From: Cyanobacteria bacterium FACHB-471
Lineage (GTDB): Bacteria > Cyanobacteriota > Cyanobacteriia > Elainellales > Elainellaceae
Length of the DNA stretch: 64,000 bases
Assembly (NCBI GenBank): GCA_014695345.1
Contig: JACJOC010000093.1
Coordinates: 1 to 64,000, forward strand
Direction: 5' to 3'
The notes beneath the pieces were generated by a model, which did not search any database, had not been told where the DNA came from, and worked only from the letters and a program-made list of their open reading frames with translations. Positions 19,097-29,799 of this stretch are shown here, one piece after another (positions within the stretch are counted from its first letter, which is position 1; each line of letters begins with the position of its first letter). A program made the translations under genes and the position numbers.

Positions 19097-19993
19097 CTAC
19101 AAAAAAGCTAAGATTTCCCTGACTGTAGCCTTTGGCTGCTCCAGGTGTGGAACGTGACCGCTGTTTTGAATCCAAACTAGATTGCTGTGGGCGATCGCCC
19201 TTCTAAACCTCTCCCCATCTCCCGTACCCAGCACATCATCTGACTCTCCCCAAAGAATTAGCGTCGGGTGATGAATTTGAGCAATTTTAGGTGTGAGATC
19301 GCTGTAACCGCCGCTTTGAGTGAAACTGGCGATCGCCTCATTCCAGCCTGGCATTTGCTGATGTAGCAGCGAACAGCGAATCGTGTCGATCAGCACTGAA
19401 TCTGCATTAGGCAAGGCTGAAACTGCATTTAGAGCAGCAAGCTTGCGATAGCGTAGCCATTCCACAGCGAACCAATCTAGCGGCGCAACCAGCAACCGAC
19501 CCAGCGGGAAACTGCCCGAAAATCCAATGCTGTCGATTAGTACGAGTTTGCTAACACATTGGGGATGGGTGAGCGTAAAATCAATTGCCACTGCACCTCC
19601 CATTGATGCACCGATTAAAATGATGGGCTGGGCGATCGCAGTTTGCCAAAAGCTGTACAAGTGACGTTTGATTGAAGACGGATTGATTGGCACACCTTTG
19701 ACTCGTTCAGTGAAGCCAAATCCTAGTAGGTCGATCGCCCAAACTTGATGGTGTTCGGCTAAAAGGGGCAAAACTCGGCGAAATTCCAGTAGAGAACTGT
19801 CAAATCCATGCAGCAAAACGATTGGCGTTCCGGTTCCTCGACAAACACAAGCCGTTGCAATCTGCCAGGACAGTGTTGTTTTTGGCGGATGTTGGATCAC
19901 ACCAATGATCCGACGCTCAATTTGCTGCGCTAGAGCAACAGATGCAGGATCAGTCAGCAAACCAACTTCAGTCGGTAAAAAATTGGCAACCAT
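19097..19993 (-). CDS. alpha/beta hydrolase
   Basis: A 298-residue alpha/beta-hydrolase-fold enzyme. The oxyanion HG is in VLLHGFDSS, the nucleophile elbow in GASMGGAV (Ser near 128), the acid probably in WGESDDVLG and the catalytic His in NSGHVPHLEQP near the C-terminus. The cap region (SGSFPLGRLLVAP and on) resembles esterase/haloperoxidase-like cyanobacterial members; the substrate is unknown. It diverges from the S4 gene, with 73 bp between the starts. Confidence 0.88.
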   Translation of the reverse strand: MVANFLPTEVGLLTDPASVALAQQIERRIIGVIQHPPKTTLSWQIATACVCRGTGTPIVLLHGFDSSLLEFRRVLPLLAEHHQVWAIDLLGFGFTERVKGVPINPSSIKRHLYSFWQTAIAQPIILIGASMGGAVAIDFTLTHPQCVSKLVLIDSIGFSGSFPLGRLLVAPLDWFAVEWLRYRKLAALNAVSALPNADSVLIDTIRCSLLHQQMPGWNEAIASFTQSGGYSDLTPKIAQIHHPTLILWGESDDVLGTGDGERFRRAIAHSNLVWIQNSGHVPHLEQPKATVREILAFL

Positions 19994-20066
19994 GAAGTTT
20001 TACCGTTTTGAATTTTGGGTTGCGAAGCTTTTGTAAGTGTAATTTGATGAAACTCTTAGTAGCGAT

Positions 20067-20270
20067 ATGACGACAGAATCAACTGTAATCAAACTGGATC
20101 AATTTTTGAAACTCGTCGGTGTTGCACAAACAGGAGGCGAAGCAAAGCTGTTGATTCAAGGAGGTGAAGTGCGCGTTAATGGAGCGGTTGAAACGCGGCG
20201 AGGACGCAAATTGGTAGAAGGCGATCGCATCTCCACCTTAGGGGAGACCTTTACAGTTCAACTGGACTAA
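20067..20270 (+). CDS. small S4-domain RNA-binding protein
   Basis: Encodes 67 residues that are almost entirely an S4 domain: IKLDQFLKLVGVAQTGGEAK, then LLIQGGEVRVNGAVETRRGRKL and GDRI. It resembles YbcJ/YaaA-type stand-alone S4 proteins, which bind structured rRNA or ribosome-associated RNA. Its last 20 bp overlap the 3' end of the convergent gene. Confidence 0.85.
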   Translation: MTTESTVIKLDQFLKLVGVAQTGGEAKLLIQGGEVRVNGAVETRRGRKLVEGDRISTLGETFTVQLD

Positions 20271-20562
20271 CAAAATTTTTAGGTTCTGCCTTCTCTTCTT
20301 CTAATTCAGAAGTTTCTGTTTCGGAAGCCTCTACCTCAAATTCTGCTGCATTCCGCTGTACTTTTGCCAAAAGCTCCAGGTACGCAAAAGGGACGACGAC
20401 TGGCCAGGATGCGCTTGCTAAAGTCAATACCGCGATGGAAATGTACGTCCAGTTTAAAGACAAGTCCGTGTCTCGCTTAAAGAAAACCCACCAGACCTTA
20501 AAGAAACGGATTGCCGTTAACAAATAGAAAGCTGTAAATAGGGCAACTAAAACAAGTTTCAC
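20251..20562 (-). CDS. small membrane protein of unknown function
   Basis: Encodes 103 residues with two likely membrane spans (about 2-22 and 41-62) and a strongly acidic C-terminal tail (EVEASETETSELEEEKAEP). No motif or named family is recognised. It overlaps the 3' end of the S4 gene by 20 bp, tail to tail, so an antisense effect between the two mRNAs is possible. The coding call rests on the consistent hydrophobic pattern and length. Confidence 0.65.
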   Translation of the reverse strand: MKLVLVALFTAFYLLTAIRFFKVWWVFFKRDTDLSLNWTYISIAVLTLASASWPVVVPFAYLELLAKVQRNAAEFEVEASETETSELEEEKAEPKNFVSPVEL

Positions 20563-20918
20563 AGCAGTTGAATCCTAAGTTCAAAAGAAGTTTCAATGGA
20601 ATATCTCCATTCCAACGCTTCTTGGACGGTTGAGCTTGACCTAAATACACCTCTGTTTTAAGTAATACCCGAACATTCCCCAAAACTTAACAAAATAATC
20701 AACGTTGCCATAGACCTGGCTCTATTGTTCACAGTTTCTTTAGGTAAGTTGGGTTTTGCTTTGTGCTCCGAGCTACCTTATCTTTTGAGGCGTATAATCT
20801 CCCAAAACTACAGCCTAGAATGCTCCAGCATCTGGCTACCTCAGGAGCAGACAAAAAATCGCAGCAGACAACAACTCCATTATTCTTAAAAATGGTATTG
20901 CAGTGAAATTACAAAGTT
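20563..20918. other. spacer between divergent small genes
   Basis: A spacer of 356 bp that carries the promoters of the small membrane protein (minus) and the 78-residue protein (plus). I see no repeat, hairpin or ORF worth naming. Confidence 0.5.
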
Positions 20919-21155
20919 ATGGCAAAGCACACTCAGGCGCACCTGTCTCGCACCGTAGAAAAGAATCAGTCTGAGGGTAGCAAAGAGATGACCCGAAAGC
21001 AGATGGAATATTACATGGGTGCAAAGCTGATTGAAATTGGCGTAGATCCCAAATCAGCCGTCTACCGCTGGTCAACAGAGACGAAGGGCAGCCGAGAAGT
21101 CATCACTTATAGCGCCTACTGGGCTGATTCCAAGGAAAAATTAGAAGGCAATTAG
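20919..21155 (+). CDS. small soluble protein, conserved-looking
   Basis: Encodes 78 residues, charged and soluble. The middle (MTRKQMEYYMGAKLIEIGVDPKSAVYRWS) reads as two helices with a sharp turn, and the end (REVITYSAYWADSKEKLEGN) as a beta hairpin. No Cys or His cluster and no family I can name. It lies 146 bp upstream of pds on the same strand but probably has its own promoter. Confidence 0.6.
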   Translation: MAKHTQAHLSRTVEKNQSEGSKEMTRKQMEYYMGAKLIEIGVDPKSAVYRWSTETKGSREVITYSAYWADSKEKLEGN

Positions 21156-21292
21156 AAATAATCTGCCGCAGGCTAGGTGCTACCCGTACAAATTTACGCG
21201 ATCTGAGGGAGTTGAATTGCTCTAAAGATCGAAAATGTAACGGTTTGCAACATATAATGAGAGCTATTGTACATAAGCACACCCAAGGGTAA

Positions 21293-22732
<1,440 letters not shown>

Positions 22733-22802
22733 ATTGCCAGTTTTGGCAGTTCCCCGGATAGCGAGTATTAGCTCGTGTAAAGCTTCCGTAGGATAATTTC
22801 TG

Positions 22803-23774
22803 ATGACTGAAAGCCTCGAAATCAATCTCCCAGCTTGCGATGTAATGCTGCAATTGCCTGAAACCCCACGCATGACCAAACTGGCACCTTTGGAGGACGC
22901 ATACGAACTCTGCCGTCAAGTTACAGCTCAGTATTCCAAAACTTTCTATTTGGGTACGCTGCTGATGCCAGAGGCAAAGCGTCGAGCAATCTGGGCAATT
23001 TATGTCTGGTGTCGCCGCACTGATGAGCTAGTGGATGGGCCAAACTCAGCCCTGACCACAGATGCAACGCTGGATGGCTGGGAGCAGAACCTAGAGTCAA
23101 TTTTTGCTGGGAATCCACTGGAAGATGCTGATGTGGCACTGGTGGATACGCTGTCTCGCTTCCCTATTGGCATTCAGCCATTTCGGGATATGATCGCCGG
23201 TCAGCGGATGGATTTGTATCGCAGCCGCTATGAGACGTTTGAGGAGTTAAACCTCTACTGCTACCGCGTGGCAGGCACCGTAGGCTTGATGTCCACCGCG
23301 GTCATGGGAATTGATGAGTCACAAGCTAGTGCCCCCTGGTATCGCCCCCTGACAGGAGATAGTCCAACGCAGGAGGCGATCGCCCTCGGCATTGCCAACC
23401 AGTTGACAAACATTCTGCGCGATGTCGGTGAAGATGCTAGGCGTGGACGCATCTACATTCCTCTAGAAGATTTAGCGCTGTTTAACTACACGGAGCAAGA
23501 TTTGTTCGATGGCGTAGTAGACGATCGCTGGCGAGAACTGATGCGCTTTCAAATTCAGCGGGCTCGTAAAGTCTATGCTCAAGCCGAACAGGGAATTAGC
23601 CTGCTTAGCCCTGATGCTCGTTTCCCAGTTTGGGCAGCCTTGATGCTGTACCGCCAGATTCTAGATGTGATCGAGCAAAATCAATATGATGTGTTTCGCA
23701 AGCGGGCCTATGTGCCAGGTTTGCGAAAGTTCCTGTGTTTGCCGATCGCTCGCTTGAGAGCAGAAGTGCTTTAG
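22803..23774 (+). CDS. crtB: phytoene synthase
   Basis: Condenses two geranylgeranyl diphosphates to phytoene, the first carotenoid. The 323-residue squalene/phytoene-synthase fold shows both Asp-rich Mg-binding motifs: RRTDELVD (about 63-70) and DVGEDARRGRIYIP (about 206-219). AMLYR-like and DVFRKRAYVPGLRKF wording near the C-terminus also fits. It is probably cotranscribed with pds (70 bp gap, no terminator between). Confidence 0.97.
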   Translation: MTESLEINLPACDVMLQLPETPRMTKLAPLEDAYELCRQVTAQYSKTFYLGTLLMPEAKRRAIWAIYVWCRRTDELVDGPNSALTTDATLDGWEQNLESIFAGNPLEDADVALVDTLSRFPIGIQPFRDMIAGQRMDLYRSRYETFEELNLYCYRVAGTVGLMSTAVMGIDESQASAPWYRPLTGDSPTQEAIALGIANQLTNILRDVGEDARRGRIYIPLEDLALFNYTEQDLFDGVVDDRWRELMRFQIQRARKVYAQAEQGISLLSPDARFPVWAALMLYRQILDVIEQNQYDVFRKRAYVPGLRKFLCLPIARLRAEVL

Positions 23775-23790
23775 GCTACGGTGGCGATCG

Positions 23791-23893
23791 TCCCATAAAT
23801 GTGGGAAAACTAAGGTATTCCTGCTCCAACAGAGGTACTTACCGCCGCGACCTGGTCGAGAAGACGTAGCTCAAAGCATGGAACAGGAATACC
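23791..23893 (+). ncRNA. structured 3' region after crtB, possible RNA element
   Basis: A small hairpin, TCCCA/TGGGA (23791-23806), is followed by a larger fold. GGTATTCCTGCTCC (23814-23827) pairs with GGAACAGGAATACC (23880-23893) with a single mismatch, enclosing about 52 bases. Inside, CGACCTGGTCG (23849-23859) forms another hairpin. The nested arrangement looks more like a structured RNA than a plain terminator. It starts 17 bp after the crtB stop; it could be its 3' UTR or a separate sRNA. Confidence 0.35.
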
Positions 23894-23995
23894 CAGATTC
23901 GGGGACGAAGGATTCGGGCAATGAGAGTCGAGATCGATGCAAGTCTTCACTCTAAAGCCCCACTCCTTCCCCTCAAACCCTCCAATAGAGGTGTT

Positions 23996-24472
23996 TTATC
24001 CCTGCATAAATTTTTCTAGCTTGCGAGTTAAAGAATCCACAACGCCCTCGTTGCTAGTTTGAGTTGAAGCTTCCGCCTCAATCCGTTGAACGGCTTCAGC
24101 AGGCAATCCTAGTAGTTGAACTAGTTTGTTGTAAGCAGCGGCTTCCTCTTCATTAATCTTTTCTTCGTTTGGTGTGCGAGCGCTAGAGCGAATCACTTCA
24201 TAGCCCAGCCGCAGCACAAGCTCCCGTTCTTCCACGCTTTGCAGCTTCGGAGTCAGTTCCTCTAAGGGAATATTTTGGATCATGTATTCCTGAAGTTCTT
24301 GGCGGAGGTGCTGCTGTTGAGGTGCATCGGCAGCAAACATGCCACTAAAGCGATCGAGCATCAAGTCAATTTCTTCAGAAGCCAGGTGCCCATCTGACCA
24401 GGCCATTGAAGTGACAACCCGCAACAAATTCATTTGGCGGGGGGTGATGGAGGGAGGTGGGGGTGCTTGCAT
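23996..24472 (-). CDS. TerB-family protein
   Basis: Encodes 158 residues. The pattern LLRVVTSMAWSDGHLASEEI...MLDRF is the TerB/DjlA-type acidic helical domain, named for tellurite-resistance operons and probably metal binding near the membrane. The second half (EERELVLRLGYEVIRSSA...EEEAAAYNKLVQLLGL) repeats the same helical logic. The function in cyanobacteria is unknown. No ter operon neighbours are present. The next gene on this strand is mntB, which ends 113 bp upstream of this start. Confidence 0.8.
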   Translation of the reverse strand: MQAPPPPSITPRQMNLLRVVTSMAWSDGHLASEEIDLMLDRFSGMFAADAPQQQHLRQELQEYMIQNIPLEELTPKLQSVEERELVLRLGYEVIRSSARTPNEEKINEEEAAAYNKLVQLLGLPAEAVQRIEAEASTQTSNEGVVDSLTRKLEKFMQG

Positions 24473-24585
24473 ACTATCATTGCCTCCTAAAACAATTTGA
24501 AGTAAAGGTACTTAGATAATACGCTTCTCCTACCCGACTCTCCTGGAATGTTGGAATTACTTAAATGTCGTTAGATTAATTCAGA

Positions 24586-25479
24586 TCAATGCCGTCGAAT
24601 TAGCCCTTTTAGCTCCCGCCAAACCATCGATTCGTTCGATTTTGTTTGAGGCTGAGTAAAAACGCCGTGAGTGGGGCTAAACAGTAGCGCCAGGACAAAT
24701 ATTCCAGAGACAACCAGAACGATCGCCGGTCCAGAGGGCAGGTTAAAGAAATAGCTGAGGTACATGCCGCTGATGCTGGAAACAATACCTATGCCTGCAC
24801 CGAGAATCATCACCTGATGCAGACGGTTGACCAGCAGATAGGCCGTTGCGCCAGGAGTAATCAGCAGCGATAGCACCAGGATGACCCCAACCGATTTCAT
24901 GCTGGCAACAATGGTCAGGGCGATCAGCAGCATCAACCCAAAATTGAGCAAATTGGTAGGTAAGCCTGCTGCCTGTGCGCCCAGTGGGTCAAAGGTGTAA
25001 AACAGCAGTTCTTTATAAAGCAAGACGACAACAACCAGCACCAGGGCAGAAATCAATGCGGTCTGCCAAACTTCGGGACGGCTAACTGCGAGAATGTTGC
25101 CAAACAAGAAGTGATTGAGGTCAATTTTGTTATCGCGTTGAATTAGGGTAATCAGAGTAATTCCCAGGGCAAAGCAGGCAGAGAAGACGATTCCCATTGC
25201 TGCGTCTTCTTTGATAGGCGATCGCGATCGAATCCAGGCGATCGCCATCGTACTCAGCACCCCAGCTATGAATGCCCCAATAAAAATATTTGCACCAATC
25301 ATATAGGCGACTGCCAGTCCTGGCAGGACTGAGTGGCTAATTGCATCGCCCAATAGCGCCAACCGCTGCACCATCAGGTAGCTACCCACCACCGCGCAGA
25401 TTAGCCCAACTAGAACAGCAACGATCAGCGATCGCTGCATAAACTCGTAGCTCAATGGCTCTAGCAACGCTTCCCACAT
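24586..25479 (-). CDS. mntB: manganese/metal ABC transporter permease
   Basis: The 297-residue membrane component of a metal-ion ABC-3 transporter. It is hydrophobic throughout, with about eight spans, and has the family loop GDAISHSVLPGLAVAYM after the first helices. It starts with a one-base overlap with the stop of mntA (TAATG on the minus strand), so the two are translationally coupled. With the divergent mntC it makes a complete Mn importer. Zinc transport is the alternative; the binding protein argues for manganese. Confidence 0.92.
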   Translation of the reverse strand: MWEALLEPLSYEFMQRSLIVAVLVGLICAVVGSYLMVQRLALLGDAISHSVLPGLAVAYMIGANIFIGAFIAGVLSTMAIAWIRSRSPIKEDAAMGIVFSACFALGITLITLIQRDNKIDLNHFLFGNILAVSRPEVWQTALISALVLVVVVLLYKELLFYTFDPLGAQAAGLPTNLLNFGLMLLIALTIVASMKSVGVILVLSLLITPGATAYLLVNRLHQVMILGAGIGIVSSISGMYLSYFFNLPSGPAIVLVVSGIFVLALLFSPTHGVFTQPQTKSNESMVWRELKGLIRRH

Positions 25480-26300
25480 TACGCCGCTTCACCTGCTGCA
25501 AACATAACTCTGCCGCCATAAGCGCGATAGAGATTTTCCTGGGTTAACACTTGCCTACGGGGGCCATAAGCAACAAGGGATTGGTTGAGTAAAATCAAGT
25601 CGTCAAAGTGAGCGATCGTTTCGCCCAAGTCGTGGTTAACCACGAGGACAAGCTTGCCAGCAGCAACAAGTTCATGAAAAATCTCGAAAATGATTTCTTG
25701 AGTTTTTTGGTCGATCCCAGCCAGCGGTTCATCAAAGCAAAAAATTTCCGGCTCCTGCGCCAGTGCCCGTGCTAAAAACACTCGCTGTTGCTGTCCGCCA
25801 GAGAGTTGACCGATGGGGCGATCGCGATATTTTTCCATGCCGACTCGCTCTAGGGCAGCAGCAGCAACCCGCCGGCTGGTGGTGGAAAAGCGGCGAAACC
25901 AGTCTGTTTTTTGGACCCGACCCATCATCACCACATCCCACACCGTTGCCGGATAGCTCCAGTCAATCTGCGATCGCTGGGGCACATAGGCAACCTTATC
26001 AAGCTGCTGCATCAGCGGCTTACTGTGGTACAGCACCGAGCCACTGGTGTTAGGAATCAGCCCCAGCATTGCTTTGAGCAGCGTACTCTTACCCGCACCG
26101 TTTGGTCCGAAAATTCCAACTAGCCGCCCCGGACGGATCACCAAACTAATATCACGCAAAGCCTCAACCGCTCGATAACTGACACTCAAACGGTTAACTG
26201 CGATAGACGCATTGGAAGACATACAGGTTTGCTCAACTTGACCTGACGAGTTTGGCTGCTGCACCAAGTGGTTTTGGAAGGGTAGGGCAATTGGGTTCAC
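25479..26300 (-). CDS. mntA: manganese/metal ABC transporter ATP-binding protein
   Basis: The 273-residue ATPase of the same importer. Walker A GPNGAGKST, Q-loop YVPQRS, signature LSGGQQQRVFLARAL and Walker B IFCFDEPLAGID are all intact, and the switch His is in VVNHDLG. The N-terminal 26 residues before MSSNAS are unlike the family, so the real start may be 26222. Transcribed divergently from mntC. Confidence 0.92.
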   Translation of the reverse strand: MNPIALPFQNHLVQQPNSSGQVEQTCMSSNASIAVNRLSVSYRAVEALRDISLVIRPGRLVGIFGPNGAGKSTLLKAMLGLIPNTSGSVLYHSKPLMQQLDKVAYVPQRSQIDWSYPATVWDVVMMGRVQKTDWFRRFSTTSRRVAAAALERVGMEKYRDRPIGQLSGGQQQRVFLARALAQEPEIFCFDEPLAGIDQKTQEIIFEIFHELVAAGKLVLVVNHDLGETIAHFDDLILLNQSLVAYGPRRQVLTQENLYRAYGGRVMFAAGEAA

Positions 26301-26485
26301 GGTCTCTTTCCTATCAACGTGCTTGGGTTTGCTGTCAACGCTTCTAAGGTAAAATTCCTGTTGCCTGTGCGCCCCCTGTCACAAGGCTTAAGCGGTGTTG
26401 CTAGAGGTTGACGCAAAGGCAGAGATTTAATCAATAGAAGTGAGTCTTTGTGAAGACGGCTAAGCCAGATTCCACAATTTTTTGT

Positions 26486-26542
26486 AAAAATGAAAGGATT
26501 ATGAAATTAGTATAGTGCAAGAAAAATGAAAGGATTATGAAA
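26486..26542 (+). promoter_or_regulatory. duplicated ribosome-binding/start region of mntC
   Basis: A 21-base sequence (AAAAATGAAAGGATTATGAAA) occurs at 26486-26506 and again, identical, at 26522-26542, 36 bp apart. The second copy carries the AAAGGA and the ATG (26537) of mntC. The first carries the same signals followed by ATG-AAA-TTA-GTA-TAG (26501-26515), a four-residue ORF ending 21 bp before the true start. The whole 26301-26536 spacer is the divergent mntA/mntC promoter region; I could not identify a Mn-regulator site. Confidence 0.75.
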
Positions 26543-27526
26543 ATGCGTAAAGCCCGCACGAGAGCGCTCGCTCACCCTCTACTTCGACCATCTTCACTAC
26601 GGGTGTGGGCGATCGCAGCTCTCTTCCTGGGGCTAACGACGAGCGGCTGTAATCTGACCAATTCGAATTCAGACAATTCTGCTGCGGCTGATGCACCTGA
26701 AGTCGTCGCAACCAGCACCATTTTGGCTGACCTGACTGAGCAAATCGGCGAATCAGAAATTCAGCTCACGAGCATTTTGGAGCCAGGAGCCGATCCTCAC
26801 GTTTATGAGCCCGTCCCGGCAGACACAGTAGCGCTGGAACGGGCAGACTTAATTCTCTATAACGGCTACAACCTGGAGCCAGGGCTAATCCGGCTGACGA
26901 ATTCAGCTGGGGTAGAAGCTAAAAAAGTTGCCGTGGGTGAAGTAGCACCATCTCTTGAGGTCGAAGGTCAATCTACCCCTGACCCTCACGTTTGGGGAGA
27001 TGTGCAGAACGTAATCTTGATGGTGAATGCGATTCGGGATGCGCTGATTGAGGTATCAGAAAGCGATCGCCCCACCTTTGAGCAAAATGCCGCTGACCTG
27101 GTTGCCGAACTAGAGCGTCTGGACAACTGGATTGCTGAGCAAATTGCCACCATTCCTCCTGATAATCGCAGGCTCGTTACTACCCACGATGCCTTTCAGT
27201 ATTACGCTCGTGCCTATTCTCTAAATGTGATTGGGACACTAATTGGCATCAGCACTGAAGAACAGCCCAGTGCCCAGACCGTACAGCGCCTGGTGGAATC
27301 AGTCAGAGAAACTGGAGTTCCAACCATTTTTGCTGAAACAACCATCAACCCAGCCCTGATTCAAACTGTTGCAGAAGAAGCGGAAGTAGACCTGTCCCCA
27401 CAGCAGCTTTATTCTGACTCGATCGGCGCACCAGGTGGAGACGGTGACTCTTACGTCAAGATGATGGTGTCCAATACAAGGGCGATCGTTGAAGCGCTAG
27501 GTGGAACGTACACCCCATTTGAGTAA
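26537..27526 (+). CDS. mntC: manganese-binding lipoprotein of the ABC importer
   Basis: The solute-binding component that captures Mn2+ in the periplasm and hands it to MntB. The 329 residues begin with a lipoprotein signal ending LGLTTSGC (lipobox Cys near 38). The cluster-9 metal ligands are visible: His in DPHVYEP, His in DPHVWGD, Glu in FAETTINP and Asp in YSDSIG. The long His-rich loop of zinc-binding ZnuA is absent, which favours manganese. Mn supply is critical for photosystem II. The upstream leader carries a duplicated start region. Confidence 0.92.
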   Translation: MKMRKARTRALAHPLLRPSSLRVWAIAALFLGLTTSGCNLTNSNSDNSAAADAPEVVATSTILADLTEQIGESEIQLTSILEPGADPHVYEPVPADTVALERADLILYNGYNLEPGLIRLTNSAGVEAKKVAVGEVAPSLEVEGQSTPDPHVWGDVQNVILMVNAIRDALIEVSESDRPTFEQNAADLVAELERLDNWIAEQIATIPPDNRRLVTTHDAFQYYARAYSLNVIGTLIGISTEEQPSAQTVQRLVESVRETGVPTIFAETTINPALIQTVAEEAEVDLSPQQLYSDSIGAPGGDGDSYVKMMVSNTRAIVEALGGTYTPFE

Positions 27527-27594
27527 TACGTTGTTTGAAGATGTTTGCGCCAGAATGAGGATGGTGAGTATGTTGCCGAGTTTGTACGTTACCG

Positions 27595-27978
27595 ATGTTG
27601 AAACTGCTTTCAAGATCGCTGAAGAGTTTGCTGAAGCCAGCGGGAATAGTGGCGATCGCCCTTACTCTACTGCTGACCTTCCTTAGCGCCCCCCTCTTTG
27701 CTCAAACTTCCTCTCAGCTTGGCTCTCGCGTCTCTAGATTAGAGTCAGAAAATACAACTTTGCGCTCTAGGGTGAGTCGGCTAGAGAATACCATCTCCAG
27801 ATTGAGTCAAAGTGGAGGTGGTAGTCAGATTCAAATTGATCCGGCTCCTGAGGTCACTCCTTCCACCTTGCAATCTGGCGACCCGATGTTCGATCGCCTC
27901 GCGACGCTGGTGATTGAAACCAAACAGCAAGTCCTTGCTTTAGAAGAACGAGTAGCGGCTTTAGAAGCCCAGAACTAA
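27595..27978 (+). CDS. exported coiled-coil protein
   Basis: Encodes 127 residues. A basic N-terminus and hydrophobic core (about 17-33) end at LFAQ, a plausible signal-peptidase site. The mature part has heptad-like repeats ([26 protein letters not shown]), a Gly/Pro linker and a second coiled coil at the C-terminus ([17 protein letters not shown]). Probably an oligomeric periplasmic or envelope protein; no named family. It lies 41 bp upstream of deoC, so the two may be cotranscribed. Confidence 0.7.
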   Translation: MLKLLSRSLKSLLKPAGIVAIALTLLLTFLSAPLFAQTSSQLGSRVSRLESENTTLRSRVSRLENTISRLSQSGGGSQIQIDPAPEVTPSTLQSGDPMFDRLATLVIETKQQVLALEERVAALEAQN

Positions 27979-28019
27979 TTCGCCCAGCAATTATAAAGGA
28001 GAACCACTCAGAGAAATTT

Positions 28020-28718
28020 ATGGCAGAAAACTATGCTGACTATGCCAAACGGATTAACCTAGCCGAATTTATTGATCATGCGCTGCTCAACCCGGCAGCT
28101 ACTCCAACGCAGGTCATTCAGTGTTGCGAAGAGGCAGATTTGTTTGGCTTTGCAACGGTTTGTGTCTATCCGGCACATGTGCGTCAAGCAGTCGAATTGC
28201 TGCATAACAAGCGTACTCAAGTCTGTACGGTGATCGGTTTTCCCTCTGGGGCGACGACCTCGGCTGTGAAGTTCTTTGAGGCTCAAGAAGCGGTTGAGAA
28301 TGGAGCAACTGAGCTAGATGTTGTAATCAATCTAGGCTGGCTAAAATCAGGCAGGACTAACGAAGTACATCAAGAACTAGCTGAAATTTGCGAGGCAACA
28401 GGTCAAACCGTCAAAGCGATTCTAGAAATGGCATTGCTGACCGAAAGTGAAAAGAAACTAGCCGCAGAAATCTGTCTAGATGCAGGCGTACAGTTCTTAA
28501 AGACCAGTACGGGCTGGTACGGTGGAGCCACGGTTGAAGATGTCAGATTACTCAAAGCTGTCTCCAACGATCGCATTGGTATCAAGGCATCAGGCGGGAT
28601 TCGCACCCTTGAGCAAGCGATCGCCCTCATTTTGGCAGGCGCAACCCGTCTAGGAACTTCCCGTGGTCCGGATCTACTCCGCCAACACGATACCCTGGAA
28701 GAAGAAGCAAAACTTTAA
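28020..28718 (+). CDS. deoC: deoxyribose-phosphate aldolase
   Basis: Cleaves 2-deoxyribose-5-phosphate to glyceraldehyde-3-phosphate and acetaldehyde in nucleoside salvage. The 232-residue TIM barrel has the Schiff-base lysine in FLKTSTGW, the second catalytic Lys in [11 protein letters not shown], and [15 protein letters not shown] near the N-terminal third. An AAGGAG ribosome-binding site precedes the ATG at 28020. recO follows 73 bp downstream on the same strand. Confidence 0.95.
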   Translation: MAENYADYAKRINLAEFIDHALLNPAATPTQVIQCCEEADLFGFATVCVYPAHVRQAVELLHNKRTQVCTVIGFPSGATTSAVKFFEAQEAVENGATELDVVINLGWLKSGRTNEVHQELAEICEATGQTVKAILEMALLTESEKKLAAEICLDAGVQFLKTSTGWYGGATVEDVRLLKAVSNDRIGIKASGGIRTLEQAIALILAGATRLGTSRGPDLLRQHDTLEEEAKL

Positions 28719-28756
28719 GTACATAGATTCGGTGGAGATGCGATGCACTGCATCCC

Positions 28757-28790
28757 TACCAACCCCAAACCCTTAGCCCCCAATCCTCAA
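28757..28790. repeat. C-rich intergenic repeat tract before recO
   Basis: A tract of the form CCAACCCCAAACCCTTAGCC..., built from C3-5 runs separated by AA, TTAG or AAT. The same style recurs at 2434-2470 (inside chlD), 35990-36005, 52825-52870, 53885-53925 and 63408-63480. It resembles the short tandem heptamer families known in filamentous cyanobacteria. Here it forms the leader right up to the recO start. Confidence 0.6.
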
Positions 28791-28791
28791 C

Positions 28792-29796
28792 ATGGGTGGA
28801 ACCTACAAAGCCACTGGTATCAACCTTAAAAGTATGCCGCTAGGCGAGAGCGATCGCCTACTGACAGTCTTGACGCAAGAGTTTGGCTTAATCCGAGTGG
28901 TAGCACCCAGCGCGCGGAAGCACAAGTCCTCTTTGGGGGGACGTAGTGGACTATTCGTAGTCAACCAATTACTGATTGCAAAGGGGCGGAGCCTCGATAA
29001 GATTATTCAAGCGGAAAGCATACAGTCTTATGCTGGTTTGAGTCAAGACTTGAAGAAGTTAACAGCGAGCCAATACTTGGCAGAACTGGCACTTTTTCAA
29101 GCGTTGAGTGACCAGCCACAAGAAGAACTGTTTTGTTTGTTGGTTGAGCATCTAAACCGTCTAGAAAAGCTACCGGGTGCGGTGACGCTAGCTAGTCTGG
29201 CTCATGCCACCTTTCATCTGCTGGCTCTAGCGGGAGTTGCACCCCAAGTGCAGCTTTGTTGCGTAACTCAGCAACTTTTAGCGCCTGATTTTGCTGACCC
29301 TGACTGGCGCGTTGGCTTTAGCGCTGTAGCAGGCGGAATTGTGAGCCTGGCAGAGCTAGAGCAGTTAGCCCCCAGGCTGTCTACCGCAAAATTCAGGACA
29401 GGTGGCTCAACCATTCGCCCTAGTCAGGCTGATCGAGCTCAGCCTGGGATGGGACAGGTAGTTGGCCGCCCGCAATCTGTCCGTGAATCTGCACCCAGCT
29501 ACCCGCCTGCTCGCCCTTCTAAGAATAAGAAGAGTGCTGAACTCCATCTTCAAATTAATGCGACGGAGCTTGCCTTGCTCCAGCAGCTATCTCAACCCGA
29601 TTTCATCCAACCCGATGGGACTCTTGCCCAGCCCCAAGAACACCCAATCGAGCAACCCTTACCTGAACAAATCTGGCTTTCGATCGAGCGGATCTTAAGG
29701 CATTATGCTCAATATCACCTGGATCAGCCGATCCGATCCGCCACTTTGATTGATACTTGCTTCTACCCCCTGCCGCAGCCCATTCCATCTCCTTAA
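28792..29796 (+). CDS. recO: DNA repair protein RecO
   Basis: RecO promotes annealing and RecA loading at gaps in the RecFOR pathway. The 334 residues start with the OB-fold N-terminal domain ([30 protein letters not shown]) typical of bacterial RecO, followed by the helical domain with [13 protein letters not shown]. The zinc-finger Cys set of some RecO proteins is not complete here (only CC near 162). Between about 205 and 250 is an unusual Ser/Pro/Arg-rich insert. The C-terminal [24 protein letters not shown] is intact. Confidence 0.9.
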   Translation: MGGTYKATGINLKSMPLGESDRLLTVLTQEFGLIRVVAPSARKHKSSLGGRSGLFVVNQLLIAKGRSLDKIIQAESIQSYAGLSQDLKKLTASQYLAELALFQALSDQPQEELFCLLVEHLNRLEKLPGAVTLASLAHATFHLLALAGVAPQVQLCCVTQQLLAPDFADPDWRVGFSAVAGGIVSLAELEQLAPRLSTAKFRTGGSTIRPSQADRAQPGMGQVVGRPQSVRESAPSYPPARPSKNKKSAELHLQINATELALLQQLSQPDFIQPDGTLAQPQEHPIEQPLPEQIWLSIERILRHYAQYHLDQPIRSATLIDTCFYPLPQPIPSP

Positions 29797-29799
29797 ATC

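Noticed and set aside
18891-19175. 94-codon minus-strand ORF over the PEP-CTERM remnant
   Set aside because: The plus-strand frame explains the conserved tail; the minus frame has no recognisable feature.
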